A stretch of DNA of 64,000 nt, from contig NC_062256.1 of NCBI RefSeq assembly GCF_905475465.1, positions 10,053,662 through 10,117,661 on the forward strand, given 5' to 3'. Both the position numbers and the translations under genes were made by a program. Below, piece by piece: positions 48,401 to 59,090 of the stretch; position 1 is the stretch's first letter; the number at the start of each line of letters is the position of its first letter. The notes below the pieces were generated by a model that was given only the letters and a program-made list of their open reading frames with translations, had not been told where the DNA came from and did not search any database. Source of the stretch: Pieris napi (lineage: Eukaryota > Arthropoda > Insecta > Lepidoptera > Pieridae).

Positions 48401-51400
48401 ATTAACTTCTGTTTTCTCTTGTTCTTCTTCTCTTCCTTCTCCTTCTTCTCCTTCTCCTTCTTTATCTTCTTCCTTCTGGGTGTTAATAAATTGTCCCAAT
48501 AATGACACATCGCATGTCTCTTCGTCAACATCAAATGAATCTTCAATTGTTGGCAATTCAACATTGGAGCATGACCGGCCTTGACAGTTTGTACATGCTA
48601 CAGAACAAAACAGTCCAAATTTTTTGCAACCACATTTAGTACTACACACCTTTTAACAGTTGCAAAAAATGGTGTTTAGTAGTTTTTCTGGTGCAGGTGG
48701 AAGTAAAGTTTGAACTGGCTCTAATGAATTGTCGACCAACTTCCAACCCCAGTCTTTTGGGTCTAACTGATTACCAAGCCACACTTGAACTTGGTAATAT
48801 ACCCGAAAAAGATGTTGATGAGCAGCCGCTGAGGTTGGAGGAAGACATGCTAACTGCACTTGTTTTTTATTTCGAGTATTTTTAACGAAACATGCATATC
48901 TGCATTTATCTAAGCACGTAATTTTTTTAAGAGCTCCATACATAGCGAGAAGAAAGCGAATTCCGTTGGTGATAACTTCTTGTGGAGTTGAATTACTCTT
49001 TTTAAAAACTCCAGCACACTGAACTAAATTTTGTTTTTCAAACATTTTAAAAACAGTTGTTTTACCTCTCCTGAAAAATGCAGATGTTGAATCACAACCA
49101 GTTACTGCATGTAAAAAAAGTGCATGATTTTGACACTTTGCAAAAGTCGATAAACTGTTTGATGAATATATTACAGATTGTTGTTAGAAGAACAAGAACA
49201 AGAGAAAGCAGAAGTTAATGATGGTTTAGATTCAGACGGATAAATTTTCTTATTTTTTGTAATATACACCCCTTTGTCAATATCTACAGTTATTCAATAG
49301 TTTCAAATTAAACAGAATCATATAAGATCAGTGGAATAGGCCTACCGGGGAAACCACATTAAAAAAAAGCGCTAAGTACACTACCTCAAAGGTGGCGTAG
49401 AAACGTGTGCATATTATTATGACGATTACAACTCTTTCAACTTTTTGAATCGTTATATCTCAAAAATGGTGGCTCTTAGGAAAAAAAGTATCTGACATTT
49501 TTTATAGATAATTATCTGATCTACAATTTTTGTATAAGTTAATTTTATGATAAAACTTACCATTTTGCTGAAAATCGCGAAAAACCCATTTTTGTGATCT
49601 TTGTCCCGGAGTAAATTTTTTTGCACGTGCCGGATCGATGAGGACTTTTCACATTTCCTTTATAATAGTGTATTGAGCAATCCTACCAATATTCAGCCAA
49701 GTGCGAATTATTGTAACCTTACCCCTATTTTTTAGTCTAATTTGACCGGATTATTATAAGATCTCAAACGGTGTAGATTTACGCAAATATTTCTATATTT
49801 GTTCAATTGTCAAAAAATTGAAATAATTTTCATCGCGTTATACGCAACTTTTATTAATACAATATATCTCGTTTTACATATACTTGATATGTTCGATGAA
49901 GATAAGGGATCTGAAAAGATGGAGAAATATTGAATGCCCCGAAGCGTATGACGTGATATACAAAAGAAATTGCTGGCTCGGTAAACACATGGACTGTCAG
50001 CGGTTCGGGCTCGTGCATAATTCGTTATTGCTTTCAGGAGACCCACTGTACGTCGGCATGGATCTGACGATCGCCAGTTTTGATGCCATTTCAGAAGTCA
50101 ATATGGTATGTTATGACTTACATAACTGATACATTATTACATAAAGGCGGCGTTCTTGTAGACTACGGTGGGTATTAAGAGATTTGTTTCGTGTATTCTG
50201 TAATCACTAATAATAATTGAGCAGTGTTGGCCTAGTGGCTTCAGCGTGCGACTCTCGTTCCTCAGGTTGTAGGTTAGATCCCCGGCTGTGCCCCAATGGA
50301 CTTCCTTTCTATGTGCGCATTTATCATTTGCTCGAACGGTGAAGGACTACAACGTGAGGAAACCAACATGTCTTAGACCCAAAAAAGTCGACGGCGTGTG
50401 TCAGGGACTATCACCTACTTGTTGTTAGATTTAAAAATGATCATGAAACAGAATCAGAAATTTGAGGCCAAGACCTAAAGAGGTTGTAGCGCCACAGATA
50501 TTTTTAAATTCAGTAATCACATTTAACATTTTGTTAATTGTACGTTTCTGTTGCTATGGTAACGTCGGTATCTTTAAAGCATGTAATTGTAATTTGTGAA
50601 TTCCTTTGAAGTCTGGATGTTCTCCGTGTGTTGAGCTAAGATCGTAAACACGAGAGATTGTTAAGTTGGCTTAAATGCGAAGTTGACGCACCTCAACGGA
50701 GATTTGACAAGTTTTCTTTTGGGATTCAAGGATGTCGCACTTGATCGCTCATCGTGTTCGTTAAAGCTTTTAATAGGGGAAAGAGCGCAAGGCCAGCTCT
50801 TGACATACATCTCTGGGCTCGCCGGTCGCCGGGGGCGGAGTGCTGACTCGGCCAATCGATGCTTGCCTCAGCTGTCTGACGCCTCCCACTCAATAAAATA
50901 AATGCTCATTGCCGATTTTTTAAGGCATAGGTGACTTACATTGTTTGTCACTCTCTCTCAGGTCACTGACTTTTTTTAAGTAGTTCCGAACACGCAAGAG
51001 AAATGTTTTAATATCAAACGTTAAAACGATTCTATAACGAGTTTAAACATAGAATATCGAAATGCCTTCATTATGCAGTTGCATGATAAATTGCGCCTTA
51101 ATTGATCAGATTAGATGTCTGCACCAAGGGGTAAGAGACGGAGCCCTAAGGATAAGATCTGAGGTTCATAGGTTCCAACTGTCTCTTCACAATATTTAAG
51201 GTCTTGAAGGAGTTTTTGCCACTTTGAGAGAATGTGAGAAAAGAACAAGACAGAGCAAATTTATTATATTTAATGAAACCCTTCTATACTACTTTCTCAT
51301 ATACATTTATAATTATTTTAAAGTGAGCTGTCGGTGAAGTTAAATAAAATACAATTACGTCAAATATCCTGATTGACTTAAGCGTAGGTTTGGGTAACAC

Positions 51401-54400
51401 TGTTTTCAGGACTACACAATAACCCTTTATCTGAATCAGTATTGGAAAGATGAAAGGTTGGAGTTTGGCTTAGCCGAAGAAGTCCTCACTCTCTCTGGAG
51501 ATTTCGCCGATCGGATTTGGGTGCCGGATACGTTTTTTGCCAATGATAAGAACAGGTTCGTGTTGTTGCAAAATAACGAAACATCAATGTAATCAAAAAC
51601 ATTAACACGAAAGCAATGGCAAGTGATTAATTATTGGCATGAGTCAAATATTAAACAGTTTCATGTTCACACAAAGATTACCTACTTTAGTTTCAACCTA
51701 AATTTAGTTTCCTTTTGGAACGTATATGATTAATAAAAAGTCAATTAAATACTAGTAGTGACCGTGGCTAACTCTCAATTCAAATAAATATATTTTGCGA
51801 ACAACTTGGCCTAAGGACAGGGTTAATTAACGATTAATCAACAATATTTGGTCTTTTTCGATTTCGCAGTTTTCTGCATGATGTGACCGAGCGTAACAAA
51901 TTAGTCCGTCTTGGCGGAGATGGCAGCATCACATATGGAATGCGGTTTACCGCAACCCTGGCCTGCATGATGGACCTCCATTACTACCCCTTGGACAGTC
52001 AGAACTGCACCGTCGAGATTGAAAGCTGTGTGACTCCATAACTTTAATATAAGCCGAGCTAAGCTTTGCTTTGCACTGTTGAAGATGTTTCTGCCGCTTG
52101 CACTGTAAAATAAGCTCTCAAATTTTTATATTGGTTTAGTAGCTAATTATTCATACAGCCTAGTCGTAAAGATGGTCGTAGGGTAACTTTGCTGAGTGAA
52201 TCATGTTAAAGTAGATGCATTTCTTAAACATATTTTATAAAGTTTTCATTTTTGTAGCTGGAATTAATCCGTAACAAATACGGCAATTCTTTTAAAACGT
52301 TAAAATTGAGTTTACATTCTAACAGTTCGTTTATATATAGATGGGTACACTGTATCTGACGTTGTGATGTATTGGAAAGACACACCGGTGCGAGGGGTGG
52401 AGGACGCGGAACTTCCTCAGTTCTCGATACTGGGCCACGGAACGAATGACAGGAAGGTTAGTACGCGTTATCACTGGCCTTTTGATAGGAAGGATATCGC
52501 AAGTGAGGCGAATGTATTTGTGATTATATTTTAAGAATTACAATTAGCCAAACAAATATTATTATAGTCATGTTATTTCAAAACGTTAGATAAGTAAAAT
52601 CTTAGTATATTTCTGTGTAAAATATTAATAAATATATGTAATAAATGTCCTAAAGCACAATTATTTTACAAGTCCTCTTGTAAAATTCATGTCTTGGTTA
52701 CCTGCTGCATGAATAAGTAATGTAAGATAGGAAACTGCATATTCTCGGAAATTGCAAACACAGCTTGAATTTTCACTTTGTAAGGTTTGCGTAGGTACGG
52801 GGTTCTAGAATAAATATCGTTTTACACGAATACGTTAAAATTTGCCTTAAACTATGTTGTTACCGTTAACGTTTAGGTCTTAACAGAGAAATCGAAGATT
52901 TTTTAACATTATCTTTAAACGAACCTACGCTCAGGAAGACATGTTGTTGTTGTTAAAATATGTTAGCTCTCAGACGATTAAAGCTTGTTTAAACAACGAG
53001 TGAAACTCGAAATCGGTTTCTAAAGTGTCTATTAACTGTGCAGGAGAAGTTAGCGACAGGCATCTATCAGCGTTTATCACTAAGTTTCAAGCTGCGACGG
53101 AATATTGGGTACTTCGTCTTCCAAACTTACCTGCCGTGTATCTTGATTGTGATGCTGTCCTGGGTTTCGTTTTGGATTAATCATGAGGCCACGTCCGCGA
53201 GGGTTGCTTTAGGTGAGTTTCCTGGCTTCATTTATTTATTTAAATAATAATAGTTATTTATCCATATTTATCTAAATGGGTAAACATAATTAATATTATC
53301 TTACTAAATGCCAAACATTCACGTTATAGGCATAACAACGGTTCTGACGATGACAACAATAAGCACTGGGGTGCGGAGCAGTCTGCCTCGCATCTCGTAC
53401 GTCAAAGCCATTGACATATACCTCGTGATGTGTTTCGTGTTCGTTTTCGCGGCTCTGCTGGAGTACGCGGCCGTTAATTACACGTACTGGGGCGCGAGAG
53501 CGAAAAAACGGGCCAAGTTAAAAAACAGAGACCTCTCCGCTAGCACCAGTGTCGAGAAGGATCTCAAAAGCTCTGAAGGTATTTTTCTTTATTTTAAAGT
53601 GACTGATGTATACGTAGTGTTATTATTCTTATAATTCTTATTTTTTCTTTGAAACAAGTAACCGTTAAAGCGACTTATAATAATTTTATCATCAATAGTT
53701 TTTGGCCATGATTGAACCGTTATTTGTTGTTTGTTTTCTAGGGACTCGATCGCCCGAAGAGATCATAGCGCTAAGGGAGTGTACACCTACTTCGGGCCGC
53801 GTCTCCCCTTTGCTAGGGCTTCGATCGAAGCCTCTACAGGTGGCCACCGGAGCCCCGCCGTCCCTGAGGCTGCAACGAGACCACACAAATCTACGATATA
53901 GAACTCGACCGCACTCAAGGAATTCAAGAAGTATGTTTAACCTCAGCTTTAACCCAAATTACGTGTCTTTGAATATCGCATATTACAACATAGGCGTACT
54001 ATGTACACAATTTGTATAGAAATCTTTCATTGTAAGCACAATTTTTCACGAACAAAGGCTGTTTTTTAGTCGGAGGTGGTCTATATCGGCCTTGTTATCG
54101 GAAATGCCATTTTTAAATTAGGTTTAAAGAAGTTTATTCTCATCAAAAAGCAAATATGTCACTAAAATGAGATAATTTTATTATTAAAAAATAAATAATA
54201 GTTTAAAAAAACTAAAAAACACGCTTTTAAAGCACATCAAACTAAAAAGTGAAAAATAATTCCTAATTTAGGCTGAAAATGGTAATGAAATTGCTCGATA
54301 GACGAAAAATATAGCACAGAGCGCCCCACGCTTTTTCACAAAAATACCAGTATTTTTTGTTCATTACCATTTTCAGCCTAAATTAGGAATTATTTTTCAC

Positions 54401-56438
54401 TTTTTAGTTTGATGTACTTTAAAAGCGTGTTTTTTATTTTTTTTAAACTATGTATTATTTATTTTTTAGTTCATTTTTTTCATTTTTTTTCGGATTATTG
54501 CATTGTCATCAATCTTTGACAGGTGCGCAAAGTTTGAATTAAATCTGTCCGTTAAAAGTGAGTCAAAATCGAGTCCGAAGGAGTCGGTTACATATATACA
54601 TACATACAGGTGAAGCTAATATAAAGCGTGTAAAAACATAAAGTTCTTAATGTTCTTTATTGATTTTGTAGAGATTCCATCTATGCCCGTACTGCAGTTG
54701 GAATATAGATTTTGTATAAGTTTTCTAATTGCAGGCACAATCCATTGTTTTAGGTCGGAAAAGATTTTTGTTGAGAGTAGGATTGGTGGGATTTGGTCAG
54801 CTAATGTCCCATTGTGGAAAAGAACTCATTAAACTTTTCACAAATATCAGGTAGTGCGGTAATTATTCCAGTTAAATGGCTTTTTCGCCTTTAATTTTGT
54901 TCGAAGAAAGGGCATTTATTAGAGACCATATCTTTTACGATTCTTTAGAATGTTTTTGAAATTCTTTATTATAGTAGATCGGCCGTTTGATTTTAGTTTA
55001 TGTTTCTAGTTTCTGGCTTTGAAATAGTGTTTTTAATTCTTCATGTCCTAGGATTTAGTTTTAAAATTCCCACGTTTCATTTCTTCCGTTAATTGAAATT
55101 AGGATATATTTGTTGATTCATTCTTTTGGTGTTAAGTTAAATTGTTTCCGGTTTAGTAGGTCGAGCGTATCAATGAATATTCGAAATCATGATGTATACC
55201 TATGGGCAGAATACAATCAATCCTCCAATATTATCTGTTCTATAGTTGTAAGTAGTAGTGCGTATAGTTTGTTAGATGCATCTCAGTTGCCTGATGATCA
55301 GATTGAGTCCAAGTTTCAGTTAAAAGTATGACATCTATAATACCAGGCATGGACTTCAGTATTGATTTTAATTCATCAAATTTGGCTTCTTTTCGCAAAC
55401 TGCAGATATTATTATAAAATAAATTCAATCAATTCAATTCACATTCATAGTTCTTCTCAATTTGATATGTGACATCACGAGAATGTTTGGGTGTTTCTAA
55501 TGAGAGTATATTTAGTTTTTTGAATTCAATATCGTCCGTATTTATTACTAAATCTTAAGGTGCGTATAAATTTGGACTTGTAGATGTGTTTCATGAGTGA
55601 TGATTTTCTTCAGGACGTTTATAGTTTGCTTGTAAGATTTTACAGAGATTTCAAGTATAGCCGATACATCACTACACAATTCCAATATACCTTGATTGCA
55701 GTTACATTACACGGGTTCAATTAGATATTATTCGAAATGCCGTGCAATATTTATGTCTACAACAAAATAAGAAATAATTAAGTTTTTATTACTTTACAAA
55801 AAAAACACACTACAACCTCTTTAGGTCTTAGCCTTAGATTTCTGTCTCTGTTTCACGATCATTTTTAAATCTAATAGGCAAGTAGGTGATCAGCCTCCAG
55901 TGCCTGAGACACGCCGTCGACTTTTTGGGTCTAAGACATGTCGGTTTCCTCACGATGTTTTCCTTCACCGTTCGAGCAAATATTAAATGCGCACATAGAA
56001 AGAAAGTCCATTGGTGCACAGCCGGGGATCCAACCTACGACCTCAGGTATGAGAGTCGCACGGTGAAGCCACCAGGCCAACACTGCTTATTCATTCAGTC
56101 AGTCAATCAATCAATATTCAGAAGCTGTAAGTTTATTGGCGTAACTTTTTCAACATATGTCAATAGCATATCAGGTCGCGAAGGCAGCGTAATTTCCAAT
56201 TAAATCATGATATCTAACTTTACTTAAAAACAACTTTTAACTTGAAAACTATTTTTCAGATGGCGCCACCCATAGGCCTCGAGTGATGCACGCGCTCCGG
56301 AAAGGCGCAACAGTTTTAAAGGCTTCGATGCCGAAAATCCGCGACGTCAACGTCATAGATACCTACTCCCGAGTCATATTCCCGATTTGTTTCCTTATAT
56401 TTAATGCCGTGTATTGGGTATTCTATGTAATCGATTAG
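45453..56438 (+). CDS. Lcch3: LCCH3, GABA receptor beta-like subunit, complete coding region (10 exons, 490 aa)
   Basis: Cys-loop ligand-gated channel subunit. Exons: 45453-45544, 47582-47688, 50038-50105, 51410-51555, 51870-52027, 52341-52456, 53044-53212, 53330-53578, 53742-53930 and 56260-56438, all in phase (1473 nt). The signal peptide includes SMIFIILFFTFVPVQ, whose last codon is split CA/G over intron 1. Then come RILDGYDIRLRPNFGG, GDPLYVGMDLTIASFDAISE, DRIWVPDTFFANDKNS, the Cys-loop (CMMDLHYYPLDSQNC), M1 YLPCILIVMLSWVSFWIN, M2 ATSARVALGITTVLTMTTIS, M3 AIDIYLVMCFVFVFAALLEY, a basic Arg/Ser-rich loop, and M4 IFPICFLIFNAVYWVFYVID at the C-terminus. The match to insect LCCH3 is near word for word. 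Odd: donor GTTCGT after 51555. AATAAA lies at 56779-56784. Confidence 0.95.
46597..46700 (+). repeat. tRNA-derived SINE-like fragment
   Basis: CACGACGTAGTGGTTTAGGC and GTACGACGCTTAACGGCAGC, then GTAGGTTTAAATTCCAGGTA, resemble A and B boxes of a tRNA-derived SINE other than the main family. It lies in LCCH3 intron 1. The rest of this 2-kb intron (45545-47581) is AT-rich with nothing supported. Confidence 0.4.
47882..49750. mobile_element. Foldback DNA transposon with ~550-bp terminal inverted repeats
   Basis: In LCCH3 intron 2. The outer ends TCCGGTCAATTTAGAC (47882) and GTCTAATTTGACCGGA (49750) are inverted copies. The similarity runs inward to about 48430 on the left and 49190 on the right, through shared blocks such as GGACAAAGATCACAAAAATG and GGTTTCCCCGGTAGGCCTAT. 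Small indels separate the arms: the left has an extra AGAGTTGAAAATGATGAAAG near 48329, and the right an extra stretch near 49420. The centre holds a transposon-protein fragment on the minus strand. I could not find a clear target-site duplication. Confidence 0.85.
48278..49190 (-). pseudogene. C-terminal fragment of an unclassified transposon protein
   Basis: Minus-strand frame from ~49190 reads LFLHAVTGCDSTSAFFRRGK, LDPKDWGWKLVDNSLEPVQT, and LLPPAPEKLLNTIFCNC. An in-frame TAA follows at ~48653, and then the same frame continues CSTKCGCKKFGLFCSVACTN with CQGRSCSN, a Cys-rich knuckle, and an acidic EGEGEEGEGREEEQ tail. The GCDSTSAFF and C-x-C blocks recur in uncharacterised proteins of insect and other animal genomes that I take to be transposon-encoded. 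The N-terminal catalytic part is absent. The last ~15 codons lie inside the left arm and so occur again, inverted, at ~49195-49240. Confidence 0.65.
50219..50496 (+). repeat. tRNA-derived SINE, near-complete copy in LCCH3 intron 3
   Basis: Plus orientation: GCAGTGTTGGCCTAGTGGCT (A box), GTAGGTTAGATCCCCGGCTG (B box), then AACGGTGAAGG, GAGGAAACCAACATGTCTTA, AAAAAAGTCGACGGCGTGTG, and the end AAGAGGTTGTAGCGCCACAG. The rest of the 1.3-kb intron has no supported feature. Confidence 0.85.
54185..54640. repeat. Palindromic repeat element, copy 2 (inverted relative to 26470-26900)
   Basis: In the last LCCH3 intron. The arms run from about 54219 (CACGCTTTTAAAGCACATCA) and back from about 54428 (its inverted counterpart ending AAAGCGTG). 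The long shared block is AATAATTCCTAATTTAGGCT. It ends in TCGAGTCCGAAGGAGTCGGT and ATATATACATACATACAGGT, matching the start of copy 1. Here the long arms are the CCTAAATTAGG part; in copy 1 the perfect arms are the inner 40 bp. Confidence 0.65.
55809..56087 (-). repeat. tRNA-derived SINE copy in the last LCCH3 intron
   Basis: Reverse-strand copy that runs, on the plus strand, from CTACAACCTCTTTAGGTCTT to GAAGCCACCAGGCCAACACT GC. It ends about 170 bp before the M4 exon. The rest of this intron (54641-55808) has only short unsupported ORFs. Confidence 0.85.
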
Positions 56439-57711
56439 AAACTGTTTAGGATTAGGTCATCATAAATGTAATACAAAAAGAATGTTACGTGTACAGTTAT
56501 ATAAAGCCTAGCATGAGTTTGACATGTGTATATTAGTCGCTAATAAAAAACCTACGAAAAACTATCTGTATGATCTGAAACATCTTAGTTTCGGTCGTAG
56601 CTCATGGGAGCCCAAGGGTCTTCTTGACACTTCGTCAAACTCACGTTAGAATCTCGGTGCGCAAAAAAATGGAGAATTTTATAATAAGTGAATATAATTA
56701 ATTTGTAATCAAAGATTAAATACAATCTCATACTTTGTCTAAGTTTAATAGATAACTTTTGTACATAGCAAGTGCTGAATAAAGTGTTGTTAAATTAAAT
56801 TGTCCGCAAGAAAGATGTTTTTGTATATTTTTTATGTTTCACCGCTGGTTGTTACTATAAATTTATATATACTGCCATTTCTTCTCATTTTACTTATCAT
56901 ACTGAGATTAACTATGTTTATACACTTAATATATAGTTTAGGAATATTTGAAACTATTAAAATGTAATCACTACCTAGATTTAGCTAATTACCTTTAGTA
57001 GAGCTAGCAAATAGAATTTCTCACTTAACGTGTTTCAAATATAACGAGTTGAATTCTATTATAATTGTTGTGTTTAAAAGTATAACCTTCGATCGTGACG
57101 TTCTTTCAAGAGTTTATCGTTAGATTAAAACATTACGAAATATATTATTATAGCTTCCTAATAAATGAATTTCGTTTAAAGAGGTCCAAGTAGACTCAAA
57201 AAGCAAAGAGATTTAAATAGTTAACTAGATTTGTTAATATTGTTTATGTTAAAATGCAATTAGACATTGAGGTTAATATTATAGATGCAGAGCCAAAAAT
57301 TATACTACATTAGCCAAAATATTGTAAAATAAAGTATTATGTATGATCCTGTGTTTTTACTTTCACTGTCCACAAGTTGAAGATTGTATTTACATATTAC
57401 CTTACAATATTTTACTTATCATAACGCAAATGTCCATGCCTCACACCACATAGTTCTTCTAGCATTTGACATCTCGTAAGAAATTTTTTCATATTCTATA
57501 AAAATTGAAAATGGTAGTGATGTCAGGAAAGGCCCTCAGAAAACCATTAGTCGTACTCATAACAATGGGAGGAGGTGGATCGGTCTATTATTGCATATAC
57601 GTCATTATTATTACTCTTCACCTTACATTCTACAACATATCCTTATACACGAATCGACTGATAGGTACCCGTATTGCTTTTCTAATTGTGTGTTAGACGG
57701 GGTCAAAAGTT

Positions 57712-57767
57712 TCTCTGATTGAAATCTCGCGTTTTTGTTGCTTAAAACACGAGATTTCAATCAGAGA
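57712..57767. ncRNA. Near-perfect 24-bp hairpin with 8-base loop
   Basis: Arms 57712-57735 (TCTCTGATTGAAATCTCGCG...) and 57744-57767 pair at 23 of 24 positions with an 8-base loop. It lies 1.3 kb downstream of LCCH3. It has the size of a compact pre-miRNA stem, but it could also be a solo inverted repeat. Transcription is unknown. Confidence 0.35.
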
Positions 57768-58051
57768 CATCTTTGTATTAAAATATAAAATAGTAATGCG
57801 GATTTTCAAAGTCGGTTCGCAATGAACCTACAATATCAGTGGGTTCATGTTAGAATACTTACACAACTTAAAGGTAAAAGATACTGAACTAATCCTCTAG
57901 ATGTCATGAAAGTTATCTTTTGTTTTATTATTATTTTTTAACTATTCTCATATAACTAAATTCGTCACATTTCTCTGCTAAGATTTACATTTTTATAAAT
58001 TACTACTAATACTTACGAACAAGAACAGCTATTTCAGCCATAAAATTACTA

Positions 58052-58374
58052 GTCTAGTCGACAAGTTGAAAATGGTACAAAATAGAGATACTGCTCTTAA
58101 AATTATGTGCGATAGCTCATTGGATCCGGAATGACGTGTAGAAAAATGTGCCAAAAGCATGTATTAGCACATAAAAAATTGCAAAAGTTATAAACAATTA
58201 AAATGAAAAAAAAATGGCATTTCGTTTTTTGCCAATATTTAATAAACTATTAATATTTAAGAAATTTCAAGAAAAGATTCTGAAAGAGGAGGAAATTTCT
58301 TCTAACTTCTAACACCCTAATATATTTAAGAGCAGCATCTCTATTTTGTACCATTTTCAACTTGTCGACTAGAC
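58052..58374. mobile_element. 323-bp MITE with ~45-bp terminal inverted repeats and TA target duplication
   Basis: The left end GTCTAGTCGACAAGTTGAAA ATGGTACAAAATAGAGAT is repeated inverted at the right end (ATCTCTATTTTGTACCATTT ... GTCGACTAGAC). TA flanks both sides at 58050-58051 and 58375-58376. The TA duplication and lack of coding sequence fit a non-autonomous Tc1/mariner element. Confidence 0.8.
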
Positions 58375-58840
58375 TATACATCGAATTTCAAAGGTTTAGA
58401 TTTGTTGTAAATGTTATATAATTTATCCGAATAATTAGTTTTTTTTGTATTTATAGAAATCGATGACGAGTATAATAATTGTTGTAAGGTTTTGGAAGTA
58501 TTTAATGTTTCCAGCTATATTTGAGCTAGTTATTTATTTAGTTAGTTATTACGTAAAATATGGTTGAATTAAAAAACTATCCTAGTGATTGTTACTGACA
58601 ACGGCTCATGTTTTAATTATATAGGTACTTTATAAACATTAAATAATAAAGTACGTATTTCTCCCTTCTTTGTCTTCTGATTTCAGTCTAAAGTGTGTCT
58701 AAGTGGCTTTTATAGTTTTTCCTTAATTACTTTAAGTTCTCCGAACTGTCTACTGTAAGCTGGTCTATTTCCATCGACTGTTATTCTCAGTAGACGATAT
58801 AATACAAATGTAGGCGAGTGTTATACTTTAAATAGGTAGA

Positions 58841-59090
58841 GCTAGGGGCGGGCGGTCCATTCATCGATGTAGCGCAGACCGCGGGGCGCAAAGCGCAGGA
58901 CGGGCGGGTAAGGTTCCAGATCACTCAGTACCTTCCCCGTTACGGAGAGGATCGCGTCAGTCTAAGTGCCCGAATAACTTGGATTCAATTGTTACTAAAA
59001 AACAATATTTCAGTGATTCTGAAACTGGAAAACTGTTTTGTGATTTTGTGTGGAGAATGTCTTACTTGTGCTATTGTGGTTGAGGGAAAG
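58841..59090 (+). promoter_or_regulatory. Putative promoter and non-coding first exon of the 3'-most gene
   Basis: A GC-rich stretch (GGGGCGGGCGGTCCATTCAT, GGCGCAAAGCGCAGGACGGG) is followed by GCGTCAGTCTAAG, which contains the arthropod initiator TCAGT near 58948. Next is an AT-richer leader that ends GGGAAAG/GTATGT, a strong donor at 59090. An acceptor CCAATAG/GTGGTCC at 62539 would join it to the coding exon with ATG 62627. A short upstream ORF (ATG near 59058) lies in the leader. This is inferred; no transcript is available. Confidence 0.45.

Larger units (their letters stand above)
56439..58840. other. Intergenic region between LCCH3 and the next gene
   Basis: Holds the LCCH3 3'UTR (AATAAA at 56779-56784), the hairpin at 57712-57767 and the MITE at 58052-58374. 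No ORF with recognisable content was seen. Confidence 0.5.
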
